Origin: an uncultured Phascolarctobacterium sp.
GTDB taxonomy: Bacteria > Bacillota > Negativicutes > Acidaminococcales > Acidaminococcaceae
NCBI GenBank assembly: GCA_905207485.1
Contig: CAJLLL010000003.1
Coordinates: forward strand, 1 to 64,000
Direction of reading: 5' to 3'
Length of the DNA stretch: 64,000 nucleotides
Shown here: piece by piece, positions 25,283-33,876 of the stretch
Layout: every line of letters starts with the position of its first letter
Position numbering within the stretch: position 1 is the stretch's first letter
Made by a program: the position numbers and the translations under genes
The notes under the pieces: model-generated
The model's database searches: none
What the model saw: only the letters and a program-made list of their open reading frames with translations
Told to the model about the DNA's origin: nothing

Positions 25283-28201
25283 TCAGCATTCAAAACCAAG
25301 GGCAGCAAACAGGCTGCGCAGCCTTATGCGTGCAGCGCCAAGGTTTTCAATATCATCAATTTTTATCTGGGTATAAATTTTACCGTGTTCTTCAAGAATG
25401 CGGCGGCATTCATCTGCCGTAATGGCATCGCAGCCGCAGCCGAAGCTGACGAGTTGAACCATATTCATATCATTGTTTTCCGCTGTGTATTTGGCAGCGG
25501 CGTAAAGACGGCTATGGTAGGTCCACTGATTTAAAACTTCAAGGTCTTCGTTTAAATCCTTGCGCCCTATTTCACCGGTTATGGCATCCTCGCTGATTAA
25601 GGCTGCACCGAGACCGGTAATAAGGCGGTCAATGCCATGGTTGATTTTGGGGTCTGTATGGTAAGGGCGGCCGGCTAAAACAACTATTGGCATACCATTG
25701 CTGCGTGCTTCTTCAATGATTTTTTTGCCCTGTGCCTTAACCCTGTCTTCAAAAGCATGGTAAGCGTTAAAAGCAGGCGTCAGAGCTTTTTTGATTTCTT
25801 TTTCGCTTAAATCCGTGTAAACGGGATGCAGCATTTTGTAAACTTCTTGAGTAAGGCGTTTTCTGTTTAAAAGGCCTAAATAATCATAGAAGAAATGGAT
25901 GTTTTTAAGTTCTTCGATATTGGCAGCAAGGACTTCCGGATAGTAAGCAACCACCGGGCAGTTATAGCAGTTTTGCGAAGTATCCTCATCGACATTATAA
26001 GTCATGCAGGGGTAGAAAATACTCGTTACTCCCTGCGCCAGCAGCCATTTGATATGCCCGTGCATCATTTTGGCAGGATAGCATACGGTATCGCTGGGAA
26101 TGGTGTTCTGTCCCTTTTGGAAAATGGTTTTATCATTAATGGGGCTTGTAATTACTTCAAAGCCGAGCTCTGTAAAGAACGTATGCCAAAACGGCAGCAG
26201 TTCGTACATATTAAGGCCGAGCGGTAAACCTATTTTTCCCCGTTTGCCGGGGATGGGCTTCAATTCTTCAAGCTGCTGCAGCTTGTAACGGTAAAGGTTC
26301 AGGCTGTCGTTTGGCGCACAATGGGTTACCGGGCGTTCGCAGCGGTTGCCGCTGATATAAGGTTTGCCATCGGCAAAAATATTAACTGTTAAATGGCAAT
26401 GGTTGCTGCATAAACCGCAGGTTACAGATTTAACTGTATGTGAGAAACTGCGAAGCTGTTCAAGGCTGATAAGCGTTGATTCCTGTCCGTGAAGTTTGCT
26501 GCGCTCCTGGGCATATAATGCTGCGCCGTAGGCACCCATCAATCCGGCTATATCCGGGCGCACAACTTCAAGGTTTAATTCCTGTTCAAAGGCACGCAGT
26601 ACGCAGTTGTTTAAAAAGGTACCGCCCTGCACTACAATATGCTTGCCTAAATCTTCCTCGCTGCTGGGGCGTATAACCTTAAACAGTGCGTTTTTTACAA
26701 TGCTTATGCAAAGCCCGGCACTGATGTTCGCTACGGAAGCACCGTCTTTTTGTGCCTGTTTTACGTTGCTGTTCATAAATACGGTGCAACGGCTGCCGAG
26801 GTCTACCGGTTTGTCGGCAAACAGGCCTATTTGTGCAAAATCTTCCGCTGTGTAGCCGAGAATGCCGGCAAAAGTCTGCAAAAAGCTGCCGCATCCGCTG
26901 GAGCAGGCTTCATTTAAAAAGATATTATCAATGCAGCCATTATGAATTTTTAAGCATTTTATGTCCTGTCCGCCGATATCGAGAATAAAATCAACTTTCG
27001 GCAGCAGGCTTTTGGCTGCAATAAAATGCGCCATGGTTTCAACAATGCCGAAATCAGCGTGGAAGGCATGCTTTATCAGTTCTTCGCCATAACCGGTAAC
27101 GGCGCAGGACAAAATTTTGCAATTTGGGTATTTGGTATAGAAATTGGTAAGATAATCGCGTACGGCGATAACCGGATTGCCTTTATTGCTCTGGTAAAAG
27201 GAATCCAAAAGTTTGCCGTCCGGGGCAACTGCGGCGATTTTTATTGTGGTGCTGCCGCTGTCAATACCCAGATATGCTTCGGTTGCAGTGTTTATATCGC
27301 CGCGCGGCACGTTGTCGCGCGTATGGCGTGCAATAAAGGCATTATATTCATCGGTGTTGTTAAACAGCGGCGGCAGATGTTCAAATTCACGGTTGGCATC
27401 GGCGGCGCGCATTTTTTCTGTTAAAGTTGTCAGGTCAACAGTATGCTCCGCACAAAAAGCGCAGCCGATGGCTACGTAGTACAAACTGTTATCCGGGCAG
27501 GTACCGGTCAAATTTAAAATTTTATCGAAGCTTGCCCGCAGGCAGCCGAAAAATGTCAATGGGCCGCCAAGGTAAAGCACGTTGCCTCTGATTGGCCGCC
27601 CTTTGGCAAGTCCGGTTACAGCCTGGCTGGCAACAGCATCAAAAATGCTTGCTGCAAGGTCATTTTTTTCAGCGCCCTGGTTAAGCAGCGGCTGAATATC
27701 GCTTTTGGCAAATACGCCGCAGCGGCTGGCAATGGTATAGCGGGTTTTGGCAGTAGCGGCAAGTTTGTCAAGTTCTTCTGCCGGTACATTTAATAATGAT
27801 GCCATTTGGTCTATGAACGCGCCTGTGCCGCCTGCGCAGCTATCGTTCATGCGTGCATCGAAATGGTGTCCCAAAAATAAAATTTTAGCATCTTCGCCGC
27901 CCAGTTCGATAACAACATCAGTATTGGGGTTCAGGCGTTCCGTACATATTTTTTCGGCAAAAACTTCCTGCACAAATTGTACCCCGCAGGCTTCGGCAAC
28001 GCCTATGCCTGCACTGCCGCTTATGGCAAGGCGGGCTGATTTCAGCCACGGCATTTGTGCGTTAAGCTCATCTAAAATATTTTTAATTGTTTCCGTAATA
28101 CGGCTGGCATGCCGGGCATATTTACTGAAAAGCAGTTTTCCGGCATCATCGAGCACTGCTATTTTAACAGTAGTGCTGCCAATATCCAAACCTATCTGCA
28201 T
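25283..28201 (-). CDS. double acyl-CoA dehydratase activase with DUF2229 domain
   Basis: 972 residues. Two BcrA/BadF/HgdC-type ASKHA ATPase modules: GLDIGSTTVKIAV at residue 4 with DSCAGGTGAFIDQ near 122, and GIDSGSTTIKIA near 312 with EACSSGCGSFLQT near 435. A cysteine-rich stretch (VTCGLCSNHCHL, near 598) and a DUF2229 domain from about 655 follow. Such activases use ATP hydrolysis to inject an electron into a dehydratase or reductase via a shared [4Fe-4S] cluster. GGAGGACTTTGT precedes the ATG. It forms a two-gene operon with the HgdB-like protein. Oxygen-sensitive radical chemistry is inferred from family. Confidence 0.86.
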   Translation of the reverse strand: MQIGLDIGSTTVKIAVLDDAGKLLFSKYARHASRITETIKNILDELNAQMPWLKSARLAISGSAGIGVAEACGVQFVQEVFAEKICTERLNPNTDVVIELGGEDAKILFLGHHFDARMNDSCAGGTGAFIDQMASLLNVPAEELDKLAATAKTRYTIASRCGVFAKSDIQPLLNQGAEKNDLAASIFDAVASQAVTGLAKGRPIRGNVLYLGGPLTFFGCLRASFDKILNLTGTCPDNSLYYVAIGCAFCAEHTVDLTTLTEKMRAADANREFEHLPPLFNNTDEYNAFIARHTRDNVPRGDINTATEAYLGIDSGSTTIKIAAVAPDGKLLDSFYQSNKGNPVIAVRDYLTNFYTKYPNCKILSCAVTGYGEELIKHAFHADFGIVETMAHFIAAKSLLPKVDFILDIGGQDIKCLKIHNGCIDNIFLNEACSSGCGSFLQTFAGILGYTAEDFAQIGLFADKPVDLGSRCTVFMNSNVKQAQKDGASVANISAGLCISIVKNALFKVIRPSSEEDLGKHIVVQGGTFLNNCVLRAFEQELNLEVVRPDIAGLMGAYGAALYAQERSKLHGQESTLISLEQLRSFSHTVKSVTCGLCSNHCHLTVNIFADGKPYISGNRCERPVTHCAPNDSLNLYRYKLQQLEELKPIPGKRGKIGLPLGLNMYELLPFWHTFFTELGFEVITSPINDKTIFQKGQNTIPSDTVCYPAKMMHGHIKWLLAQGVTSIFYPCMTYNVDEDTSQNCYNCPVVAYYPEVLAANIEELKNIHFFYDYLGLLNRKRLTQEVYKMLHPVYTDLSEKEIKKALTPAFNAYHAFEDRVKAQGKKIIEEARSNGMPIVVLAGRPYHTDPKINHGIDRLITGLGAALISEDAITGEIGRKDLNEDLEVLNQWTYHSRLYAAAKYTAENNDMNMVQLVSFGCGCDAITADECRRILEEHGKIYTQIKIDDIENLGAARIRLRSLFAALGFEC

Positions 28202-28544
28202 ACAAAGTCCTCCAAGCAGAATGTATGGCTAATTAATAAAAAATATTTGTTTTAAATTTGCGTCTGCTTTCTATAATATCACATTTTTGACACAATTTCC
28301 AGTATTTTAGAATAAAAGATATAAATTTAAATGTATAATTTCTTTTGAGTTAGCATTTGCTTACATCATATTATATAATACACCTTATTTGTTATTTGTA
28401 AATAGGCGTATAAAAATCTCAAAATGCCAAAATATGCTTTAAAAGCATAATATTTGTTGAAATTAAGTATTTGTTTTTGATAATGGGGATTTTTATAATA
28501 TGTAGTGCGATTATTAAAAATGAATTTCAGAAAGGGGTTTTATA
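28202..28544. other. AT-rich divergent intergenic region
   Basis: 343 nt between the divergent activase and MFS genes. Very AT-rich, with TATATAATA-like boxes around 28370-28380. No open frame with a ribosome site and no clear hairpin. Probably holds the promoters of both neighbours; I could not assign a -35/-10 pair with confidence. Confidence 0.5.
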
Positions 28545-29720
28545 ATGCTGTCATCTAAAAATAATTTACTGATTTTTATTTTAACTGTCGGCGTTTTCAG
28601 TATCATCAATACAGAAATGGGTGTTATAGGTATTTTGCCATTATTGGCTGAACGTTTTGGCATTACTATTTCTCATGCAGGCCTGCTGATAAGCATGTTT
28701 GCTTTGGCAGTAGCTTTTTCGGGCCCTGTAATGCCGTTAGTGTTCAGCGGCATTAACCGTAAAAAAGTAATGCTGTTTGTTTTGGGTTTGTTTTCACTTG
28801 GCAATATTATAAGTATTTTTACGGATAATTTTACTGTTGCGCTGTTGGCGCGCGTTGTACCGGCAATTTTTCATCCGGTTTATTGTTCGCTGGCGTTCAG
28901 CGTTGCTGGGTCTTCCGTACCGGAACAGGACCGGCTGAAAGCAGTTGCCAAGGTAATTGTCGGTGTATCTGCCGGCATGGTGCTTGGCGTGCCTATAAGC
29001 AGTTTTGTTGCCAGCAATTTTTCTCTTGATGCGGCAATGGCGGTATTTGCGGCCGGCAACATACTTGCGTTTGCGGCAACGCTTTTATTTGTACCGTCTC
29101 TGCCTGTTGAGGAACGTGTTTCTTACAAGGAACAGCTTGGGTTATTAAAGCGGCCGGTGCTTATACTTTCAATTATCGGCATTATTTTTATGAATGGCGC
29201 CGTATTCGGAGTTTTTGGTTTCTTTTCCGGTTATCTTGAGAGCATTACAAAACTTTCGTGGAATACTATCAGCGGCGTGCTTTTAATTTATGGAGCTGCT
29301 AATATAGCGGGCAACATAATTGGCGGGCATTTATTAAGCAAAGCTCCGGTACGGACTGCTGTGCTGTTTCCGGTAGTATTGGCGGCTGTCTTTACTGTAT
29401 TTTATTTTGTCGGAACTTCCGCTGCTGCGGTATTTGCCGTTACGCTGTTGTGGGGCATTTTGGGCGGCATAAACGTAAACATAAATCAGTACTGGATTAC
29501 TTCAGCTGCGCCGGAAGCTCCGGATTTTGCCAACGGATTATTTTTAACTGCGGCAAATCTTGGCACAACTTTTGGTACGGTTTTATGCGGTGAAATTATT
29601 GCAGCATTTGGCATGGAAGTAATGATGTTTGGCGGCGTAATTTTTTTGGGACTGTGTTTTGTGTTTATGTGTGCCCGCGTTTACGCCGGCAGGCAGATGA
29701 ATCCGGTTCCTTCCGTATAA
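28545..29720 (+). CDS. MFS transporter (DHA1, AraJ/PbuE-like efflux)
   Basis: 391 residues with twelve predicted transmembrane helices. The opening with NTEMGVIGILPLLAERFGI and the loop after helix two match the drug:H+ antiporter-1 group (AraJ, YdhP, sugar-efflux-like). Likely exports a small molecule; substrate unknown. AAAGGGG precedes the ATG. Single gene, followed by the tRNA-Lys transcription unit. Confidence 0.88.
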   Translation: MLSSKNNLLIFILTVGVFSIINTEMGVIGILPLLAERFGITISHAGLLISMFALAVAFSGPVMPLVFSGINRKKVMLFVLGLFSLGNIISIFTDNFTVALLARVVPAIFHPVYCSLAFSVAGSSVPEQDRLKAVAKVIVGVSAGMVLGVPISSFVASNFSLDAAMAVFAAGNILAFAATLLFVPSLPVEERVSYKEQLGLLKRPVLILSIIGIIFMNGAVFGVFGFFSGYLESITKLSWNTISGVLLIYGAANIAGNIIGGHLLSKAPVRTAVLFPVVLAAVFTVFYFVGTSAAAVFAVTLLWGILGGINVNINQYWITSAAPEAPDFANGLFLTAANLGTTFGTVLCGEIIAAFGMEVMMFGGVIFLGLCFVFMCARVYAGRQMNPVPSV

Positions 29721-29821
29721 AATTGCTGCCGGCACGGTAGAACATTTTATGCCTTTGATATAAGTGCAGATAAAGTTGTGAGAGGTTGCAAATAAAATTT
29801 AAAATAAATTTTGGAAAATGC

Positions 29822-29850
29822 TTGACATTTTCTTTTTTGGTTTGTATAAT
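29822..29850 (+). promoter_or_regulatory. tRNA-Lys promoter
   Basis: Perfect sigma-A consensus: TTGACA at 29822-29827, 17-nt spacer, TATAAT at 29845-29850. Lies 44 nt before the mature tRNA. Confidence 0.9.
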
Positions 29851-29893
29851 GGTTATGTTGCTGAAACGGGCTTGACGTTTTAACAACGGATGT

Positions 29894-29969
29894 GATCCAC
29901 TAGCTCAGTCGGTAGAGCACCTGACTTTTAATCAGGGTGTCCCGAGTTCGAGTCTCGGGTGGATCACCA
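29894..29969 (+). tRNA. tRNA-Lys (anticodon TTT)
   Basis: 76-nt cloverleaf. Acceptor GATCCAC pairs with GTGGATC, D-stem GCTC/GAGC, anticodon stem CCTGA/TCAGG around the loop CTTTTAA (anticodon TTT), T-arm CCGAG/CTCGG with TTCGAGT, discriminator A and an encoded CCA. Stand-alone gene with own promoter and terminator. Confidence 0.98.
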
Positions 29970-29984
29970 TTTTTTTATCTATTG

Positions 29985-30016
29985 AACGCTGTACTCTGTG
30001 GGTACGGCGTTTTTTG
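29985..30016 (+). terminator. tRNA-Lys terminator
   Basis: 10-bp stem (29985-29994 with 30002-30011, one G-T pair), 7-nt loop and a T run. Confidence 0.8.
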
Positions 30017-30145
30017 TTTTTATAAAATTTTAAAAATGAAATCTGAATACATTTATTTTGCTGCTTGGAGTTTCTTTCAACTTGCGCACAGTCGTAAATT
30101 TACTTACAATAATTATAAGCAGGTTATGTAAGGCAGGTGGCGCAT

Positions 30146-31036
30146 ATGGAATTACGCATATTAAGATATTTTTTAATGGTAGCGCGTGAAGAAAATATTA
30201 CCCGCGCGGCAAATTTGCTGCATGTTACGCAGCCGACGCTGAGCCGTCAGCTAATGCAGCTTGAAGAAGAACTTGGGGTAAAACTTTTTTGCCGCAGCAG
30301 CCACCGCATTTCTCTTACAGATGAGGGGCTTCTTTTAAAGCGGCGCGCGCAGGAAATTTTGGAACTTGCAGAGCGTACGGAAAAGGAAGTATCGCGGCGA
30401 GAAGACAGCCTGATGGGTGAAATTGCCATCGGCTGCGGCGAAACAAGGAACATGGCTGTGCTGGCGGAGGTAATGGCAGAGTTCCGCCGCAAATATCCGC
30501 TGGTGCGGTTTAATGTTTATACGGCAATTGCCGATGATGTTAAAGAACGCATTGAAAACGGACTTTTGGATATAGGGCTTTTGATGGAACCTGTGGATAT
30601 AAGTAAGTATGAATTTATCCGCCTGCCTAAAAAGGAAGAGTGGGGAGTTCTGGTGCGGGCAGATTCGCCGCTGGCGCAGAAAAATGCAGTTGCTCCGCAG
30701 GATTTATTGGGAACGCCGCTGTTAATGGTTAAGCGCGAACTGTCGCGCAATGAAATTGCCAATTGGTTTGGCGATTACTATAACAGCATGGAAATAGCTT
30801 CGACATATACGCTTATTTTAAATGCGGCGATAATGGTTCGCAGCGGCGTTGGCGCGGCACTGTGCTTTGATATAGAGCATTATTATAAAGATTTGCGTTT
30901 TGTTCCGTTTATGCCGCAGCTGAAAACGGGAGCGGTGCTGGCGTGGAAGAAAAGCCAGCGGCTGACGCCTGCGGTGGAGGAGTTTATAAAAGATATCCGG
31001 CTATACGTTATGGGCATTTCAGAGAATAAAATATAG
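30146..31036 (+). CDS. LysR-family transcriptional regulator
   Basis: 296 residues. N-terminal winged helix with the LysR pattern ELRILRYFLMVAREENITRAANLLHVTQPTLSRQ, followed by a periplasmic-binding-protein-like sensor domain (about 90-290). The ATG at 30146 has AGGTGG 5 nt upstream; an upstream GTG (30137) is less likely. It precedes the Tat-signal amidohydrolase and aldo-keto reductase on the same strand and is likely their regulator by position. Ligand unknown. Confidence 0.9.
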   Translation: MELRILRYFLMVAREENITRAANLLHVTQPTLSRQLMQLEEELGVKLFCRSSHRISLTDEGLLLKRRAQEILELAERTEKEVSRREDSLMGEIAIGCGETRNMAVLAEVMAEFRRKYPLVRFNVYTAIADDVKERIENGLLDIGLLMEPVDISKYEFIRLPKKEEWGVLVRADSPLAQKNAVAPQDLLGTPLLMVKRELSRNEIANWFGDYYNSMEIASTYTLILNAAIMVRSGVGAALCFDIEHYYKDLRFVPFMPQLKTGAVLAWKKSQRLTPAVEEFIKDIRLYVMGISENKI

Positions 31037-31064
31037 GTATTAGATTATTTAATACGCACATAAT

Positions 31065-31099
31065 ACAATGTAGGTGTAACAAATTGCACCTGCATTTTT
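31065..31099 (+). terminator. terminator or attenuator between LysR and the amidohydrolase gene
   Basis: 13-bp stem (31065-31077 with 31082-31094, two G-T pairs), CAAA loop and a seven-T tract. The next ribosome site begins only about 12 nt after it, leaving no room for a promoter downstream, so either it is read through or it is an attenuator for the genes starting at 31125. Confidence 0.65.
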
Positions 31100-31124
31100 T
31101 TATGCGGTAAAGGAGGGGAAGAAA

Positions 31125-32111
31125 ATGGAAGCAATGTCGCGGCGTGAATTTTTAAAAGGCGCTGCTGCGGTAGCAGGCGGCGCAATGATGATGAATGGGT
31201 TCCAGGCATTTCCTTCGGCAGAAGCAGCCGGGAAGGATTTACCGGCATATGATGAACTGCTGCAGGGCGTATGCGATATTCATATTCATTTGGCACCGGA
31301 TGTTAAAGCACGCAGTATTGATGAATATAATTTTGCACGCAGAGCCAAAGCCGCAGGTTACCGTGCGGTAATGTATAAATCTAACGAATGGAGCTGCCAT
31401 GACAGGGCATATTTAATCCGCTGGGCACTGCCTGATTTTGAAGTGTTCGGCAGTTTGTGCCTGAACTTTACCAGCGGTGATAAAATAAATGTTTATGCAG
31501 CTAAAATGGCTGCTGCAACAACCGGCAAAACATGCCGCTGTATATGGATGCCAACGCAGGCGGCGGTGTATCATCAAAATTGTTTTGGGAAAAAGGGCAG
31601 CGGCATACCTGTTACCGGCAGAAACGGCAGACTGCTGCCGGAAGTAGTGCAGGTTATGGAAATATGCGCCGAAAACGGAATTATTTTTGCAACAGGGCAT
31701 TCAGCACCGGAAGAGAGTATTTTAATGGCGCAAAAAGCCCATGAGATGGGGTTTGGCAAACTGGTAATTACGCATCCCAACACAACTGTATGGAAAATGA
31801 CGGCAGAACAAATTAAACGCTGCGTTGATTACGGAGCGTATATAGAATACTGTTATCTCGGCCGGTTGTGGGGAGAAGGCACTGCCATGCCGGAATATGT
31901 GCGCCAGACGGGTGAAGAATTTTTAAACTATGTGCGCATTGCACTGGAACGCAGTTTTATCAGTACGGATTTAGGGCAGGCAGGTATGCCCGACCCGCTG
32001 GATGGTATGCGCGCCTGTATTAATGAACTGCTTGATGCAGGAATGTCCCGGCGTGAAATAGATTTGCTTGTACGGAAAAATCCGTCTTATTTAATTGGAT
32101 TGGAGGGATAA
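31125..32111 (+). CDS. Tat-exported amidohydrolase-like protein (DUF6282-like TIM barrel)
   Basis: 328 residues. Twin-arginine signal SRREFLKGAAAVAGG at residues 5-19, cleavage likely near AEA. The mature part has an amidohydrolase-type metal set: CDIHIHLAPD near 50, ATGHSAPE near 190, VITHPNTT near 212 and STDLGQ near 285. This fits DUF6282-like metal-dependent hydrolases. Export by Tat suggests a cofactor- or metal-loaded periplasmic enzyme. AGGAGGGG precedes the ATG; the next gene starts 3 nt after the stop. Substrate unknown. Confidence 0.78.
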   Translation: MEAMSRREFLKGAAAVAGGAMMMNGFQAFPSAEAAGKDLPAYDELLQGVCDIHIHLAPDVKARSIDEYNFARRAKAAGYRAVMYKSNEWSCHDRAYLIRWALPDFEVFGSLCLNFTSGDKINVYAAKMAAATTGKTCRCIWMPTQAAVYHQNCFGKKGSGIPVTGRNGRLLPEVVQVMEICAENGIIFATGHSAPEESILMAQKAHEMGFGKLVITHPNTTVWKMTAEQIKRCVDYGAYIEYCYLGRLWGEGTAMPEYVRQTGEEFLNYVRIALERSFISTDLGQAGMPDPLDGMRACINELLDAGMSRREIDLLVRKNPSYLIGLEG

Positions 32112-32114
32112 GCT

Positions 32115-33404
32115 ATGGCAATGAGCAGACGTCAATTTTTAAAAGGCGCGGCGGCAATGGTGGCAGGAAGTATGTTGATGACGGATAAACTTGATGCGGC
32201 GGAAGCTGCGGAAAAAATTAATCCAAAAGACATTTTAAACTACAACCCCAAAATGCAGTACCGTCCAATGGGGCGTACCGGCGTTAATGTATCTGCACTT
32301 GGTTTTGGCATGCTGCGCCTGCCTGTACTGGCAGACGGAAAAACCGTTGATATGAACCAGACTACAGAAATGGTGCACCGTGCAATTGACGGCGGCGTAA
32401 ATTATATAGATACCGGGCGCGTATATCTTGGCGGGCAAAGCGAACTTGCCGTTGGCAAGGCACTGGCAGGCGGCTGGCGCGACCGTGTGTATGTTACCAG
32501 TAAATCGCCGTGGTGGATTATGGAACGGCCGGAAGATTTTGAAAAGTTTTTTGATGAATCGCGCCGTGCGCTGAACACAGACGTGATTGATTTTTACCAT
32601 ATTCATATGATTATGCACCGCGGCTGGAAGGAAAAAGTTCTGCCTTTCAGGCTGCTTGATAAAATAAGCAAATTAAAAGCCGAAGGCAAAATACGTTTTG
32701 CAGGTTTTTCGTTTCACGACCGCCTTGAACTTTTTAAAGAGGTTTTAGAGGCTAAGCCGGACTGGGATTTTTGCCTTATTCAGCATAATTATCTTGATTT
32801 TGAATATGAAGCCGGTGTGCTTGGACCTAAATACGCCGCTGCCAACGGGATGGGGCTGGCAGTTATGAAGCCTGCGCGCACGGGATTTTTGGCAAACCTG
32901 CCGGATACAATGCGCAAGGCATTAGCATCTACCGGCGTACATAAACCTGATAACGAATGGGCGCTTGATTATTTGTGGGATATTCCGGAAGTAAGCGTTG
33001 CTGTAAGCGGCATGGGCTCAATGAAAGATGTGGAAGCAAACCTTGATTACGCTTCGCGGGCCAAACCCAATATGCTTACGCCGGCAGAACGTGAAGCGCT
33101 TGGCAATGCTATCCGGGCGTACCGGGAAACACCAGGGCATATTGATTGCACCGGCTGTTATAAGTGTATACCCTGCCCGCATAATGTAGCCATTGGTTAT
33201 ATTTTTGCCTACGTTTATAATAATTACCTGCTGCATAAAGATATGGACAGGGCAATGTTTGACTACACAACATCGATGTCGCCAATTCAGCGCGGGGCTC
33301 CGGCATCTGCCTGCACTGACTGCGGAGAATGCCTGGCTAAATGCCCGCAGAAACTGAATATACCGGAACACTTAAAAACAGTTGCCGGAACTTTTGGCAA
33401 ATAA
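32115..33404 (+). CDS. Tat-exported aldo/keto reductase with C-terminal 4Fe-4S domain
   Basis: 429 residues. Twin-arginine signal MSRRQFLKGAAAMVAG. AKR barrel from about 50: YRPMGRTGVNVSALGFG, then YIDTGRVYLGG with the catalytic tyrosine, and FAGFSFHDR. The C-terminus has CTGCYKCIPCP and CTDCGECLAKCP, enough cysteines for two clusters. Family members of this build are putative oxidoreductases related to YghZ/YgaF-type AKRs with ferredoxin tails. A periplasmic location is unusual for a nicotinamide enzyme and suggests cofactor loading before export. Co-transcribed with the amidohydrolase. Confidence 0.88.
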   Translation: MAMSRRQFLKGAAAMVAGSMLMTDKLDAAEAAEKINPKDILNYNPKMQYRPMGRTGVNVSALGFGMLRLPVLADGKTVDMNQTTEMVHRAIDGGVNYIDTGRVYLGGQSELAVGKALAGGWRDRVYVTSKSPWWIMERPEDFEKFFDESRRALNTDVIDFYHIHMIMHRGWKEKVLPFRLLDKISKLKAEGKIRFAGFSFHDRLELFKEVLEAKPDWDFCLIQHNYLDFEYEAGVLGPKYAAANGMGLAVMKPARTGFLANLPDTMRKALASTGVHKPDNEWALDYLWDIPEVSVAVSGMGSMKDVEANLDYASRAKPNMLTPAEREALGNAIRAYRETPGHIDCTGCYKCIPCPHNVAIGYIFAYVYNNYLLHKDMDRAMFDYTTSMSPIQRGAPASACTDCGECLAKCPQKLNIPEHLKTVAGTFGK

Positions 33405-33415
33405 CGGGGGATTAC

Positions 33416-33772
33416 ATGACTATTGATGAAGCAAGCGAGCGCTACAACATACCGTTGGAAATTTTGCGTGAGTATGAAAGTTGGGGGCTGTGCGGCGCAG
33501 TAAAAAAAGTAATGGGGTCATGGCAGTATGATGACAGTGACCTGGAACGTTTAAGCCTTATTATGACTTTGCATGACATTGGTTTTGCCAACGGAGAAAT
33601 TGAAAATTATATGAAGCTGTTGGCAGAAGGCAAAAATACAGAAGCCGAACGTATGCGGATGCTGAATAAAAAACATAGTGCCATGCTTGATGAAATACAT
33701 TTCCGCGAAAAACAGCTTGACAGGCTTAACTACCTGCGCTACGAAATAGAAAAGAAAAATGCCGTTCTTTAA
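33416..33772 (+). CDS. MerR-like transcriptional regulator
   Basis: 118 residues. N-terminal MerR-type helix-turn-helix (TIDEASERYNIPLEILREYESWG), a QYDDSDLERLSLIMTLHDIGF wing and a coiled-coil C-terminus. The ATG at 33416 follows GGGGGA and lies 11 nt after the aldo-keto reductase stop; the longer frame start inside that gene is not supported. It lacks the YYER pattern of the other two MerR proteins here, so it is a more divergent member. Probably regulates its own operon. Confidence 0.78.
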   Translation: MTIDEASERYNIPLEILREYESWGLCGAVKKVMGSWQYDDSDLERLSLIMTLHDIGFANGEIENYMKLLAEGKNTEAERMRMLNKKHSAMLDEIHFREKQLDRLNYLRYEIEKKNAVL

Positions 33773-33810
33773 AAGAACGGCATATATATGAAAAGTTTTA
33801 ATTTTTATGC

Positions 33811-33842
33811 TGCCTTCCTGAAAAGGAAGGCATTAATTTTTT
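33811..33842. terminator. intrinsic terminator
   Basis: 9-bp stem TGCCTTCCT/AGGAAGGCA with a GAAA loop and a T-rich tail. A second hairpin without T run (about 33759-33780) overlaps the MerR stop codon just before it. Serves the plus-strand operon and perhaps the minus-strand Sel1 gene. Confidence 0.75.
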
Positions 33843-33876
33843 AGGAAAAATTGCATACTATAAAATGCAGGTGTTT

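Noticed and set aside
24023..28201. frameshifted pseudogene of a single long activase-dehydratase gene
   Set aside because: The second part has its own spaced ribosome site and ATG after a 24-nt gap, and both proteins have complete domains.
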